Source of the DNA: Crotalaria pallida
Lineage: Eukaryota; Streptophyta; Magnoliopsida; Fabales; Fabaceae
Assembly: GCA_037953625.1 (NCBI GenBank)
Contig: CM075656.1
Coordinates: 69,149,001-69,213,000, forward strand
Direction of reading: 5' to 3'
Length of the DNA stretch: 64,000 bases
The position numbers and the translations under genes are program-made. Shown here in pieces: positions 1-13,148 of the stretch; the stretch's first letter is position 1, and the number at the start of each line of letters is the position of its first letter. The notes beneath the pieces are model-generated. The model saw nothing but the letters and a program-made list of their open reading frames with translations, had not been told where the DNA came from and ran no database searches.

Positions 1-422
1 TAAAGACAACGATGTACGCTTGGAGAATTATGTCACACAGCGTTCCATGTAAAGTGAATCTAATGCACCACAATGTTTTGTTATAAGGAAACAACACCAA
101 TTGGTGTTTGTGTGAAGAAGTTGAAAAGATTGTGTACCATTTCCTTTTCTCATGTAAGGTATAGAATTTGGTAACAAATTTATTGGTGGATTGGCTTTGT
201 GATGATTCTCCCAGCAGATGGCAAGTCTCACTTTTTTTGCCCCAGTAAGCTCATAAATGGGAAGAAGGGTTCAAAAATTTTGTCAATTATCTGTGTGGTT
301 TATTAAAGTTCAATTTGATTAAAGAGATAGTCATCTTTGGTCATGATGAGAAAAATGTAGATGACACTATTAAAATAGAATACTCCTATGTCATGGTTGC
401 AGAAAAAAATCAATACCTCATC
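1..422 (+). pseudogene. Degenerate LINE-type zf-RVT (reverse transcriptase tail) remnant
   Basis: From about 111 the plus strand reads CEEVEKIVYHFLFSC, the cysteine-rich segment that follows the reverse transcriptase in plant non-LTR elements and their relatives. It is followed in the same frame, after a TAG, by a leucine/tryptophan-rich stretch. Several stops (for example near 162) and no long frame show it is dead. It begins before the window. The family call rests on this short motif only. The piece may belong to a different insertion from the LINE tail at 440-836. Confidence 0.5.
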
Positions 423-439
423 AACTACTGAATGTAAGA

Positions 440-836
440 TTTTTTCATTCAATTTGATGGTGGCTGTCCCATCAATAAACGCAGGAAATTTTGGCGGCTT
501 TTATGGATGGTGGTGGTGTGGTGTATTTGGCTTTTGAGAAATGAGGTGATTTTTAATGACAAAAGGATATCTTTTATACAAGTTATGGACTTGATTCAAC
601 TCAGGACTTGGAAATGGATTAGTGGAAGGGTGAAAAATCATGTTTTTGATTTCTCTTCTTGGTGTATTAGCCCAATCTCTTGTCTTTCATCCTTGGGCAC
701 TTAATCTCTTCATGTTGTTTTTGAAGCTTTTAACCTTTCTTTTGAGTTCTTTGACTTAAGTCCATCTTTGTATAAGGGTGAGTAGCCCTTGTACTCATTT
801 TTTATATATGTTTTGCCTTTGCAAAAAAAAAAAAAA
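440..836 (+). mobile_element. 5'-truncated LINE with poly(A) tail and 17-bp TSD
   Basis: A 17-bp direct repeat AACTACTGAATGTAAGA lies at 423-439 and again at 837-853. Between them is about 400 bp ending in a run of about 15 A. The plus strand at 507-704 encodes a C-terminal fragment with WLLRNEVIFNDKR, a pattern common just before the end of plant LINE ORF2 and RNase H-like tails. Truncated 5' end, A-tail and long TSD are the hallmarks of target-primed reverse transcription. Confidence 0.8.
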
Positions 837-853
837 AACTACTGAATGTAAGA

Positions 854-2020
854 ATTGTGATAAAGATGTAGTTTTGGGTGATTAGTATGTTTTAGTAATT
901 TGTATGAGGGGAGGTTAGCCCTATCTAAGTATCTATGGTGTAGTGGCAATTTGTCATGTTGTGTTTTTACATTTGGGAAGCTTGTCTGCATTTGATGTTG
1001 GCAATTTTAGTAGTTCTACCTATTTGGTAGTTTGACTTTATTTTCATTACTATGTTGTTTTTTCGTGTTAGTACCTCTGGTGCTAGATTTATTGATTTAG
1101 TAAAAGTTTTTGTTCTATATTAAGAAAAAGAGCTACAGTGATTATTTACTATCATGCTTTATATCCTATATCCAACCCTTACCCAAGTGTCGTGCATGCC
1201 TCTCCTTTTGCCCCTACCAACATCTTTTGTTGTGGAATAAAAAAACCTAAGTGGATTAGGCTGAAGCTCAATAAACATTCCAATTAAAAATTGTATTAGG
1301 CTGAGGTAATTAAGAACCATGTGATTTTTTACAACAAAGTAAACTAATTCCTAATCAAGTAAATTCTTCAAAGTAAATAATTGAACCGACATTTTCATTC
1401 TTTAGAAATCTTAGGATGATTTTGATATCACATGAACATGAAACCTTGATTCTATAGCAAAACAATTATTATTTTAATAGACGAAAAATTAAGTATTTTT
1501 CACGTTGCTTCTATAAATTGGTCATGTTCAAGGATATTAGCTCCTTCAAATCAACTTGTCATCCATGCTTTAAATCATGGGAGTTATCATAGATATTCTA
1601 TGAAGAAAATTGATCTTCTCACTATATTTTACTTTTTTTATTTTTTATAACCACAGATAAAAAATGTAAAAATATTATTATTTTTTGGTGAAAATGTATT
1701 TTTTAAAATGAAAGATAACTAAGGTCATCCTTTTAAAAAATGTGATATAAGTGTAAAAGGCAGAAAGTTAACAACAATATCAATTTTATACATTCTTTTT
1801 AATTTCACCACTTTGATTCGTTAACGTGATAATGATATTTATATAATACAAGAAAAGGTATCAAAAAAATTAAAGTGGTGCCCTAAGAGAATAATAAGCC
1901 AAGTAATCTTAAGAAGAGCATGGGAAGAACATGGATTATCCCTTTATATGCATATCCGTGTTACTTGGCATTATATTCTTCTACTTGAAATCTGTATGCA
2001 TAATGGAATACTTGAGTTGT
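854..2020. other. Intergenic DNA downstream of the invertase gene
   Basis: AT-rich sequence with no ORF, RNA gene or repeat that I can support. The 3' UTR and poly(A) site of the minus-strand invertase gene must lie just below 2021, but I cannot place the cleavage site. Confidence 0.5.
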
Positions 2021-5000
2021 TCATTGAATATCAGCAGCTTTCATGTTCCATGCTTGAAGGTTCTCAACTGTGATTGGCTCTGTACCATTGTTGAACACAA
2101 ACAAGTGAGCAGCATTCCCCACTGCTAGTTCTGGATATACCCTAGCCAAGATGTTTGTTTTGCCTCCTGCTCCAAAACTCTCCACTACTGAATGATCAAT
2201 CTGCCATATTCAATTGAAAAAAAAAACAGAATATTGATGATTAATCAATTAGTATAATCACTTTTGGCCCTCATTAATTAAATATTATTCCCTCAGATTT
2301 AAAAGTATTATTCATATAGCTCTTATTTTAATTAATATTGTATTCCTCAAGTTTATACCCTTATTTATCACAACTTCTTTTTCATCTTCAATTTATTTCT
2401 CTTTTTTTAATAATGATTACATAGAGATACTACAGTCAAAATACTCTAAATTCTTACATCATTTAACTATTTCTTAAAACTCATGCATGATCATCACCTA
2501 TAAGAACAATACTTTTGAATCGGAAGGGAGTATATGCAAACATTAAGCACTGAACAGGAGGGGTAAATGGACATACCAAACTCCTAAGAGGAATTTTCCC
2601 TTTGGATAAATCCACATCAAGAAAGCCAGCAAATGATGGCATGTATAAGTTGCTCTTAATTGAGGAACTGTTCAGGAACACAAAAGTAAATCAATAAAGT
2701 AAGTTTAGTTAGTTAGGGAAAGTGAAGAGAGAAATAAAAATACTAGAATTCATAGAGTAAAAACAAACCTGCTTGCATCAGCGCACATGAGAACCACATG
2801 CTTGTTTGCAGCTTTGAAAATTCTGAAAAACACAGGGGTGAACTCTTCAAGATCTTGTGTAGCGAGAGTCAGAAGCCCAAAGGGTCCAACCCCACCTTGA
2901 ATCTTTGAACCCTTTTGGGCACAGAGATCCTGAGCATTCACCCAGCTTGGATCAAATGGCTCTGCCTTGTCCAAGCTTGAAAATGAGAAGGTAACTTCCA
3001 CATCCGCCTACAATGATATTATATCTATCATATTAAAGAATCTGAAATGAAATATAGAATTTATAATATATATTAAAGCATGCGTGCATAATTAAGAAGT
3101 TGACCTGTGCAGCAGTAACTCCTTTTATTTCGACATAATTTCCCTTTTGAAGCTTTTGATTGTGCATCTGAACTTTTTTCCCTCTAAGACTATTTAATTC
3201 TTTAACAGGCCATTGTACCAATTGTCTCCTAGAAGAATCAAGCCACAAGGTCCTTGGAATTGCCTGAAGATTTTATCATACACATACATATTTAATTTCT
3301 TGTTAGTTGAATCAAGCCACATAAATGAATAAACTAATATTTATGATGTGCATAGGATCAAAACAGTTAGTCTCACATTAACTAACGTATGTGGACATGG
3401 TTATATGTAAACATATACTATATATAGCCCCTTACACAAACAATTAATTTATTATGCATCGATCACCGAGGTTAAAAAATGAAACAACTTTCCATAAAAA
3501 ATAATTGCAACAACTTGGAATTCATGAATGTATATATATAAAACGTTTCATTAAAACAAATTGGGCCCCTAAAATTTTTGAGTTTGGGATGGGCGACCCT
3601 ATTGTTCATGTCCTGGGCTAGGCCTGCATTGAGACGTTCATTAAGAAAACCCTGATTTTTAAAACATCTTTAATAAATTAAATTTATCCAAAATTTATAC
3701 ACTGCAGCATTGTATATCACATAGACATCGCATGGTCAATCTACATTTTATCTAATGTTTTATTGTAGACTTGTGTTTTATCGTTGATCTACATTTTATC
3801 CAAAATTTAACTCAAGAATTGTTGTGCAAAGATGATATTAAAAATATGTAATACTAATTGACGGTGGATATCAAATTAAATATGCACCGTATCATATTAT
3901 TCGATCATAGTCTTTGTTTATCGGCCAAAATAATCTTTGATTTTAAAAAAAATGATCATTATCATTTTTAAAACATTGATATCAATAATAACTTAAGTTT
4001 AATTTAAAGGCATGTATAACGTACCTGAACTCCTGCCCATCCTTTTTTAATATCATCATCCTTTGAATCAGACTCATTTGCCCAACCCCACAAAATTCTC
4101 CTATTTTTGCTAGGGTCAAAGAATGACTTGGAAGCATAAAAGTTACCATAGTCATATCTAAGGCCACCCCAACCATCCTCCGAAGTGTTGTCAGGCACAT
4201 ACTTATCCATATTAGGAAAATAAGTTCCTAACGTATAGTACTCAAATCTAGTCAAGTCAAGGCTATTCTTTAGGACATGCTTAACATTCTTGCCAACGAC
4301 ACCTGTGTCCAACCCTTTTTTGCCTTTCAAAGAAACTGGGAAAAAATCGGGGCACTCCCACATACCTGTGGTTGATTTTGAATGGATTGGGTGTTTGGCT
4401 CGAACCCATTTTTGAAAGTCCTTGCTCTTATACAAATAGGCAATTCCTCTATGCTTCCTCCTACTACCAACCAACATATTCCAGTACCCATCTTTGGTCA
4501 ACCATGCGGTTGTTGGGTCACGGAAAGCGCTACCATTGACACCCTTGTCAGCAATCACGACCGGATTGATGGCATCGGGTTTTACCCATTTTCTAAGAAG
4601 TGGGTCGGATGGATCTTCGGGCACAGCATAACATTGTACCTAATTACATTAAAAGCATAGATCAAATATATAAAGATATAATGATATTAACAAATGCTTC
4701 AAGAGCATTGTTTAAGAATTTAAAAAACAAAAACTTTATTACATATACTCTATATGATGTGTTTTTTTTTTTTAAAAAAAAAATATTACCTTAGCTTGTT
4801 TAGGTTTATTTTTACCTTATACGTAGTCTACTCTGAGGCGAAATAAAAAGCGAAGATCATGCTAAACAACATTTTAGGACACAAATTAAAGATTGAAAAA
4901 TATAAAATGTGAAATTTTTTAGATTTGTTTAAACCGATACTAAAAAGGGAATTACAAGGTGATCCGGATCAATAACTTTATATACATTACTTTGGTTTTA

Positions 5001-7672
5001 GCTCATTTTATGAATTAAAAAAATGTAAAATATTTATATTGATGGTGGTGATGTTTTCTGGCCACCTAATAATATCTCAGACCAAGCATTAGTTGATTAA
5101 TATGAATCTTAAAGTTGTCCCTAATAAATTGTCTTATACCTGAGTGTTTTTTTCATCAATAATTCCAGTGTAGAGAATGACGGGTCCTTTACCCGGGACC
5201 ACAGTGGCTGACCCGGACCAACATCCAAACTTGTCAAAGGGTTTAGATGGGTAAATTGCATGTTCAAGTGCTTTCCAATTGATAAGATCTTTCGATACTG
5301 AATGAGCCCAAACAATATTACCCCACACAGATCCCTTTGGGTTGTATTGGTAAAATAGATGGTAATATCCATTGTAGTACATAGGTCCTGTTTTGTTGAC
5401 ATTTCCACCAAAAGATGTTACGTTACCATACAAATAATCTATATCAATTTATTGAAAATTGAAAAGGAAAGCATGAAAGTTTAATTCCACTCACCATTTG
5501 GGTCTGCTCGTGAATGATACGCCCATTGCATATATAAGAGCCATGCAAGGATTAGAAAGCAAAGAAAGTTAGCTTTCATCAACTATGAAAAGTATAAGGG
5601 AAATAAAGACATATATATCACACCCTTGGTAACCTCAATTGATGAAATTAAATTACATATATATGTTTTTTTTCTTTCAAAAAATTAATATACTGTTAAA
5701 ATTAATGTAGAATATTAGCAAAGTGTAGGAGTTTCCATGTTCTGTTCATAGTTACTGATAAGTTTATTTCGTGTGATTGCACAAAAAAGTAAAAGACCAA
5801 CAAAAGGTAATATGCCACTAAGTGAATATTTATAGATAACATAGGATCGCCGGAGTCACTTTTTCTCATTTCTTTTATGATGCTATATCTTAGTAATTAA
5901 AAAGGTAACCACGTCTAAAGAGATCCTCCTCAATCAAGCACCTGACTATGTGTCAAAACTTCACTATCATTTATAATTGTCAATCTCTACGGTGTTCCTA
6001 GTTCCTACAAAGTTCGATGTGTCACTATAGTCGACAAAGAGAGTACAAAAGGGATAAACTATTGCATGAAAAAAAATAAAGAGATCGTCCACACGTTCTC
6101 AAAATCTTTATAGCACTAACACAAGGTGGTTTATGTCCAATAAAAGAGTTCCACTTGCATGATTTTGAACTATTAGAATGGCATGCAAAAGGCATATAGC
6201 TAGGCTTATACTTTTACACCTAACTCATTTAAGACATTGCTCAAAGGTGCCTAGTTTAAAATCACATAATTGATCTCCACTACCCTCTCTATTAAGTACC
6301 CTAGTGAGGTCATCAAGTGCTGACCGTGAGTCCCTGACCACTTAAACAATGGAAAAAAACAAGGAAGAAAGCTGTTTAATTATGTTTTTCTTTAACATGT
6401 GGTCATTTCTTCCTTTGTATGTAATCATTAATTTATTTTTTTCCATTTTCTTTAAAATAATTACTCACTTTGTTTATTTTCATTCTATTACATTGTTGAA
6501 TTTCTAAACGGGACAAATATATATATGAAAGAATAGAATAATTTATAAAAAATTAAAACAATCATTATATTTCTTGAAATGTTTATTTTTTATGGTGAGA
6601 TTGATTAATATTAACAAAGAAAAAGTACATGAAATAGATGTTATTAAGATTATATGCCACCATCAATGAAGGTTTCAAACTTACACTATATCCAGAGATT
6701 TTTCAAAATACAAATCTGCACAACTCTTTCAAAACTAATCTATTCTTTCCATTCTATATCTTTCCTAATGCGATAATGCCTGCTTCACGTCTAGTTCCTA
6801 TATATCACTTTTTTTTCCTTCATGATATTCAAATTTTTCAGTATGAATACCACATAATTAAATGGCTTTTTGGGAATTGTGGAATAATGAACCCAAATTT
6901 GAAATCTAATGCCAATCAAAAACTAATTTTGAAAAAGAAAAAAAATCTTCCAACCAAAAAAGGCGATTTATGTGGTATTCATTGTGAAAAATAATTGAAT
7001 ATGAAACAGAAAAGTGATAGGAACAAGAAGTGAAACAATTATTATTATTATTATTTGCTTAACCAGTTGGTAATAATAGGTTAAAAAAAAAAAGCAAATA
7101 AGTATTAGGGTTTGCTTAACATAAATTCATTGTCTCTGAAAATGTTAAATGTTTAAGTTTTTAGTGTATAAAAGCTTTATTATTTAGTTTCTTATCATAA
7201 GTCTTAAGTCAAATTAAGAAAATGATTTTTTTAAATTCCATTATCAAATAGAACATGATAGATGCATGTTGTCTATTGCGGGTTCAAGCATTCGTTAAAT
7301 TTAAAGAATATTAAATATACAAGATTACTATCACATCTAACAACATAAGACCTTCATGCAACCCAGAAATAAGTGAGAAGATAATAATCACATTGCAAAG
7401 AAAATAATGTACTCATAAAAATGCTACAACTACAATAGAAAGGCTGAAAAATAGTACAAACAATAAAACGAAGAAAGTTACTAACCGTTGATCCAGTTTC
7501 TAGGAGGTTGAAAATGGTAAGCGGTTCTGTGTTGATCACTCACGGAAATTGCAGAAACTGATTGAAGATGTGGGTATATTTTATGAAACCCTTCAACTCC
7601 ATTGTTTATTAGTATCACACTAAGGCATAAAGCCACTGCAAAGATGGTTAGACGCTTTGAAGTAGTACCCAT
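2021..7672 (-). CDS. GH32 beta-fructofuranosidase, cell-wall (insoluble) invertase type
   Basis: Glycoside hydrolase family 32 enzyme, expected to split sucrose into glucose and fructose in the cell wall. Eight exons join in frame: 7672-7486, 5503-5495 (9-nt mini-exon), 5387-5140, 4639-4025, 3263-3105, 3007-2769, 2667-2577, 2200-2021, all with GT-AG introns. The product is 575 residues, the usual family length. A hydrophobic signal peptide spans roughly residues 1-28. Motifs seen: NDPNG at 62-66 (nucleophile Asp), WSGSAT at 122-127, FRDP at 187-190 (transition-state Asp), WECPD at 242-246 (acid/base Glu). Pro in WECPD is typical of cell-wall invertases and fructan exohydrolases; vacuolar invertases usually have Val. 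An Asp in SLDLT lies where cell-wall invertases keep a sucrose-recognition Asp that exohydrolases often lose, so invertase is favoured, not proven. Residues 149 onward start after an intron that splits the usual long third exon. No break was seen. Confidence 0.93.
5495..5503 (-). other. 9-nt mini-exon of the invertase gene
   Basis: The minus strand reads CAG|ACCCAAATG|GTGAGT. These nine bases supply the centre of the NDPNG catalytic motif, joining AACG at the end of exon 1 to GACCT at the start of exon 3. A 9-nt exon at this place is a known feature of plant acid invertase genes. It is among the smallest plant exons known and is missed by ORF scans. Confidence 0.95.
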
Positions 7673-7783
7673 TAGAATAATAAAATAATAAACAATAAAG
7701 AGGATTTACGTGAGCTTGGCTCCCAGAGGGAAGAAAACAAAGGGAAAAAGAAACTATGAAGAAATTGTGGTGTTCATTGGCAT

Positions 7784-7791
7784 TATTTATA
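7784..7791 (-). promoter_or_regulatory. Candidate TATA box of the invertase gene
   Basis: On the minus strand CTATAAATAA lies about 112 bp upstream of the ATG at 7672, a sensible distance for a short 5' UTR. There is no transcript evidence in the window. Confidence 0.5.
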
Positions 7792-8113
7792 GAGTGAGAT
7801 TCAAGAGAAGAGGGGTGAGTGATGGATAAAAAAAATTCTAAAAAAAAATATTTTGGATAACTCTAAAATTCGTCCAGTAGTTTTTTTTTTCCTCCACTGT
7901 TTGTGCTATTCTCTTGGAGAGGAGTGGCTGCTATTGTCGTGTTTAGTTTTATCTAAAAATAAATAAATATAAATATTTTGGAAAAAAAAAAAGAAAACTG
8001 CATCGAACTTCCCCTTATCTCTTTTTTTTTTTCATTATCTAATTTTTTTTATTTATCTGTAAAAAATTATAAAATAAATTTTGCATTTATCAACAAAATC
8101 GTTTATTTATATA

Positions 8114-8298
8114 GCAACGTGGGGTTAGTCAAGTCATAACTCACTTGGTCCCTTAACCAACTGATCTCGAGTTCGAGCCTTGGGTATGGAGCAACCCATG
8201 CTGGGAGACCCCTACCGCTTAGTGCGAGCTCAGTTGGTTCGGACCGGGTGAGTCGGATTCTGGATAAACCAGATCCGGATACCGGTTGGTGTACACCA
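8114..8298 (+). mobile_element. tRNA-derived SINE with 19-bp TSD
   Basis: A 19-bp direct repeat beginning AAAATCGTTTATTTATAT flanks the element at 8095-8113 and 8299-8317. The 185-bp insert has a pol III A-box-like TAACTCACTTGG and a B box GTTCGAGCC near its 5' end, as expected for a tRNA-related SINE. It ends before the A-rich right TSD rather than in a long poly(A). Confidence 0.85.
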
Positions 8299-8317
8299 AA
8301 AATCGTTTATTTATATA

Positions 8318-9818
8318 CATGTAAAGTTTAGCACTTAAGGAACTCAATTCTTTACCGATCATGTTGGATTTTGATGATATTTTCTTAGTGTGTAAAAAAA
8401 GTAGTAACTTATGTAAAAAATAATGAATCGCTTTAAATCATTCAATTTCTCAAATAATTCCAAGGACAATATGTGTTAACATCCCAGAAATATATAAACG
8501 GTGCTAGCTAGAACGATAGGGCTCATCCACATGGAACTAGTTAATTTTTTTTTTTATTTATTTACAAACTAGTTAATTTTCGTAGGCCAAAAATTTGCTT
8601 GCCTAACGTATTCATGTGTTATTTTAGGATGACATATGTTGTTCTCTTATAACGTGTGTCACAAAATAAATTTTTTTTTTTGGGAAAAGCTTCCATGCCA
8701 TTTAACAATGAAAGACATCAATGTAATTTCATTTCAACAAATTAAATCATGACACATGGATTAATTTAATCCAGTCAGCATAAAATTATCAATATCTATA
8801 TATTGGATTATTTTACAAATTTTTTAAAAACTTTAACTCAACTAGAGTTACAAATAAAAAAAATTTAAAATCAACTTAAAAAAAACAGAAATTAAAAGAA
8901 AGACCTAATCCTAATTTGAATAAAAAATTAAACCTGCCGCCATAGTAGTTGCATCAGCATGTTTGATTGTTACTCCAGTTAATTGAAACTTGTTTAACCT
9001 AAAATAAGGATTCATATAATCATTTGGCATTTGTCATGTTAATATAAAAAATATTACGTATAGGATCTATTATTTCATTGCAAAAGAACAGCGGCCATCA
9101 ATTTAAATGTGAACAGCAGCCTGCAAAAGGCAAGAAGCGAAGAACAAGAAACAAGAAACCATGCATTGATCCTTGTTTGATAGGTATTGATAAGGAAATC
9201 GTGAATCTTTTGAATCTAGAAACGAATAGATGAGATTAATTCAAACAAATTTCAAAAATCATGAACTTTCTACAAATAATGAACAAGATAAGATGAACAC
9301 AAAAAAAAAAACAACGAACAAGATAAACAACAATGAACCACATGAATTTTTTTGGTCGTTGATTATTGTTTTTGTTTTTGGTTAAAAATTTAAAAAAAAA
9401 ATTGTAACTATGGTTAAGTTAAGTTTTTTTTTTTTTTAAAAAAAAAAATTTGTTATACAACACGTAATCAAACAACTAAGCAATGACTGTGTATAAATAT
9501 CATACATGTCGCATTGTCATTAGTACATTTTAAAATGGTATGGGTGCTAATTGAAATAAAAGTGGCATCAAAGCAAAACCCTTTTTTTTTAAATAAGAAA
9601 ATGGTATCTTCAGTTTTTAGGACTGAATTTAAGAGCTAAAAAAGGCAATTTTACATAATAAAATGTTACCTTCAAAATTACGAGAAATAATGAAATTACT
9701 TTTACAAAAATGATTTTGATATTTATTATCCTAAACGCACAATGTATAATAAGCAAAAAAAAAAAAAAAAAACTTAAAGTGTAAAGTTAATTTTGAAAAA
9801 AAAAACAATTATTAAGTA
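8318..9818. other. AT-rich intergenic DNA
   Basis: Long A and T runs (for example near 9424-9450) and no coding or RNA feature that I can support. Confidence 0.5.
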
Positions 9819-10110
9819 CTCCCTCCTTCCTTATATATAGGATCTTTTTGGGTAAAAAATTCTGGTCCTAAATATAAGATTCTTTTATAATTTTTTTCCA
9901 AAATTAACCCTATCATTTAATTGTAGTTTTTTATTTTTAGTGAAAATATTTAAATTGAAACTACCAATTTCAATGCAAAATTTATTTAAATGCATAATTA
10001 GCATAGAGGGTATTTTTGAAATAATAAGCATTTTAAATTCCAATTCAAAATTTATTTATTTTGATGGACGTAAAAACTACGAAAAATGTCCTATACAGGG
10101 ACAAAGATAA
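9819..10110. mobile_element. Possible Stowaway-like MITE, degenerate
   Basis: Begins TA|CTCCCTCCTTCC, close to the Stowaway terminal repeat, and contains paired TATAAGAT-type tracts. The right end (CCTATACAGGGAC near 10090-10103) is only a loose match, so the boundary and the call are weak. Confidence 0.35.
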
Positions 10111-11617
10111 TAATAATATTAGATACATCATTTTTTAGGTTGAGTTTTCGCTTTAAAATACTTATACATTGTTCGGCCCAAGATTTAAGATTAAGATAAC
10201 TGTTTGAGATATAGTAACTAAATTTTTTGAAAAAGGTAACTAATTAATGCTATTAGGGAATATTAAGCGAGTCAAAATGATAATTTTATCTTGAAAATTA
10301 ACGAATTTTAGATATCACAAACTAATGAACTTGAATATTCAATACAAATTTTTTTTAATACATTCTTTAATCAATATCCTTAATATACGAATTAACTATA
10401 CCCAAATTTTTTTTACCAAACAAAAGAGAATAGAAGGTGGACTAACACACCTTACTTCATTACCATGCTCCTTGTATGGAGCCTCAAGTTGGACCCTGTG
10501 CCACGCATGCATGATTTTCTTCTTCTTCTTCCTTTTTTTTTTTTTTTTAATATTTTCAATTTTTTTTTTCTAAGAACACAATTCTTTAATTTAATTGAGT
10601 TGACAGTTGACACATCGTCAAAGACTCAAAGTCCATTTTAAACTCTCATCGTATTGAGGTAAACATGAATTGAGTAAGTTAAGTTATGATTAGTAGCCAC
10701 CTACCAATTCTCCATTCTTCTTTGACACTGCTTCGTGCGTGGAGTATCTCTGTTAAACCAAATAGTCTCTCTTTCTTTTGTTTATTATTTTTTTTTATTT
10801 ATATCAACCCAAAGTAGTCTCTTTAATAATGTCCAAATTGAATCAGAGGGTATATGTAAGTTGTCAATTTAAAAGTTTGACGCTTATACCAACCCAATAA
10901 TCTCTTACCATTCATATTTTTCCATTATTTGCATGCTGAAGGTTCTAATAATCTCTTTGACGCCAATGACTTTGGTTTGATTCATCCAGTTTTCTCTGAA
11001 GAAAAAGTGAATGTAAACTTGTAAACTTGTTGGCAAAATATGTTATAAATTATAAGCCAGGTCACTTTAGTTTATGATTGAATCATTGAATATTGTTTAT
11101 TTTCGTTTAAGCTATTCATATTTTTTTTTCTCTTTCGAGTGCCGTTAAGAACAAGTCATCTACATCAATATTAGGGTACTACTTTCTAATCATACAATAA
11201 ATGATTTAATTGTAAATTCCTTTGATGTTTTAGACATCACTTAATAGTTAATCATGCATGCATACACAAGACAAGCAATCTTTTTCATGAAATGAAAAAG
11301 GATTTATTAATAAATAAAAAGACCAGCATAACTAATTATTACTTGTTAGGAATTATCAACAGTGAGTTATCCGTGGGAAATGTAAGGTGCCTTTTGATTT
11401 TGTCAAATGTAAGGTACCTTAATTGGATCAAGATATGTATATATTACTTCTTTTTAATGCAACACTACTTATATATTTCCTCCACTATACTTAATCGAAT
11501 TATAGTTAATTAGTTTTATGAATTCTATGAGAATATATTGTAAGATTATAATTTTACCCTCTCAATTTTTTTTGAAAAATTCACTCATTAATGAACAACT
11601 AAAAATACATACAGTAT

Positions 11618-11720
11618 GTTTGCTTCTGCGTTTTAGAAGTTTGTCCAAACGCAAAAGCTACAGATAGTGAGCTTTAGGGGAAACGCGCGTTTGGGGAGGC
11701 GAAACGCTAAAACAAACACA
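11618..11720. mobile_element. Possible short MITE with AAACGC termini
   Basis: TGTTTGCTTCTGCGTTTTAG at the left is matched in inverse by CGAAACGCTAAAACAAACA at the right, with internal AAACGC/GCGTTT pairs. The inverted ends suggest a hAT-like MITE. No clear TSD was found. Confidence 0.4.
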
Positions 11721-12019
11721 CGCATAGATAGTTAAAGCATTTGATAAGGCAAAAAAGGGAAAAAAAAAGTAAATAATACATCGAAAATATAAAGTGACTT
11801 ATAATTAGGACCAAGAAAATCTTTTAAAAAATGACCTATAATAAGAATCGAAAAAAGTATTGTTTTATGAAAAATGACACTTGTTAAGAAATTAAATATA
11901 ATTTAAAAATATTGAAAATTATAATTTTTTAAATTCTCAAGACAAGAAAAAATTGAAACTTATAATGTTTTTTTACTTCTAACAAACTTAATAAGAAACA
12001 TCCTAAAAACATTTCTTAA

Positions 12020-12235
12020 CAAAACTTGTCCGTATTCTTTGCGGAACCACCGGTATCCCTAAGAGCACCCTTAATATCAGAGAACCCTTGAGACTAATCC
12101 GGAGCGAGCTGCATGGCTGGCTCTCCTAGCGGGATGTTTTTAGTGGGAATCGAATACGGAGCTACAATCACCCGTGTCTCATTCACAAGATTTCAGTTGG
12201 GGTCTTACACCAACTGAACCAAACCCCCTTATTTT
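12020..12235 (-). mobile_element. tRNA-derived SINE, reverse orientation
   Basis: On the minus strand the element starts GGGGGTTTGGTTCAGTTGG, with an A-box-like core TGGTTCAGTTGG. A B-box-like GTATTCGATTCCC follows about 70 bp later. This spacing is typical of tRNA-type SINEs. The ends are not sharply defined and no clean TSD was found. Confidence 0.6.
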
Positions 12236-13148
12236 ATTTAACCAATTTGTTAAAAAACTTCGTTCCACGAAGATCCCCATTCCTAACAGGCATCCCCATT
12301 CCTAACAGGCATCTAGCATCTAGCAAAGCAAGCTCGATATAGAACAGCATCAAATTTTACTAAAGCCCACCAAAACCAAACCCAACACAAAGATGACAAA
12401 AACATAAATCAATTAAGCACCCTGCTCATCATGTTATTATATGATGTACCTTCATTTAGTCTTTGTTCTAGAAAATTAGCTAATAGCCGTATGCTTGCTT
12501 TTTATAATTGCGAACTTTGGATTCAAACAAAAATGAAAAAGATTTTTTTTTTTTAAAAAAAAAGGCATAAAGTGCTATTAAACTATTATGGTTATCCACT
12601 AATTAGAAGGATACTACATGAAGTTGAAGTTTTCACATTTTTGGTATTGAATGGACAACATATGTACATAAGATTTTAAATATTCCGATCCTTCCAATCT
12701 CTTTCATAAGAAAATGAATTAATTTTATATTTATTAAGAAAATTAGTGGAGTGAATTTAATTTTTTAAAATTGATAAAAATAAAATAGAGCTAATTTTAA
12801 AAAAATAAATTGCATTGAAAATGAAACAATAAACACATAATATTTTAGGAATAATTGTATTGAGATTAAAAAATTGATTAACTTTTTTCTTTATATTTGA
12901 AATCAAAATAAGTATGTTTTGTTCTTATATTAAAGATCAAAATAACTAATTTCATATTTATTAAAAAATTTATAAATGAATTTAATTTTCTCAAATTAAT
13001 AAAAAATTGAACTAATCTTAAAAAGTTGGATTGGAAATGAAACACAAATTAAATGAAATAATCATATTACAAGAATATTTTAAGAATAACTATATTAAAA
13101 TTAAAAAATTTATTTAACGTTTTCTTATATTTAAAATCAAGATAAATA

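Larger units (their letters stand above)
10110..13148. other. AT-rich intergenic DNA with small repeat debris
   Basis: No gene seen. Features inside are a possible small MITE (11618-11720), a reverse-oriented SINE (12020-12235) and a short tandem copy of CCCCATTCCTAACAGGCAT at about 12278-12312. The rest is simple AT-rich sequence. Confidence 0.5.

Noticed and set aside
6638..6994. 118-codon plus-strand frame
   Set aside because: It lies in the first intron of the invertase gene on the opposite strand, Phe/Lys-rich as expected from AT-rich DNA.
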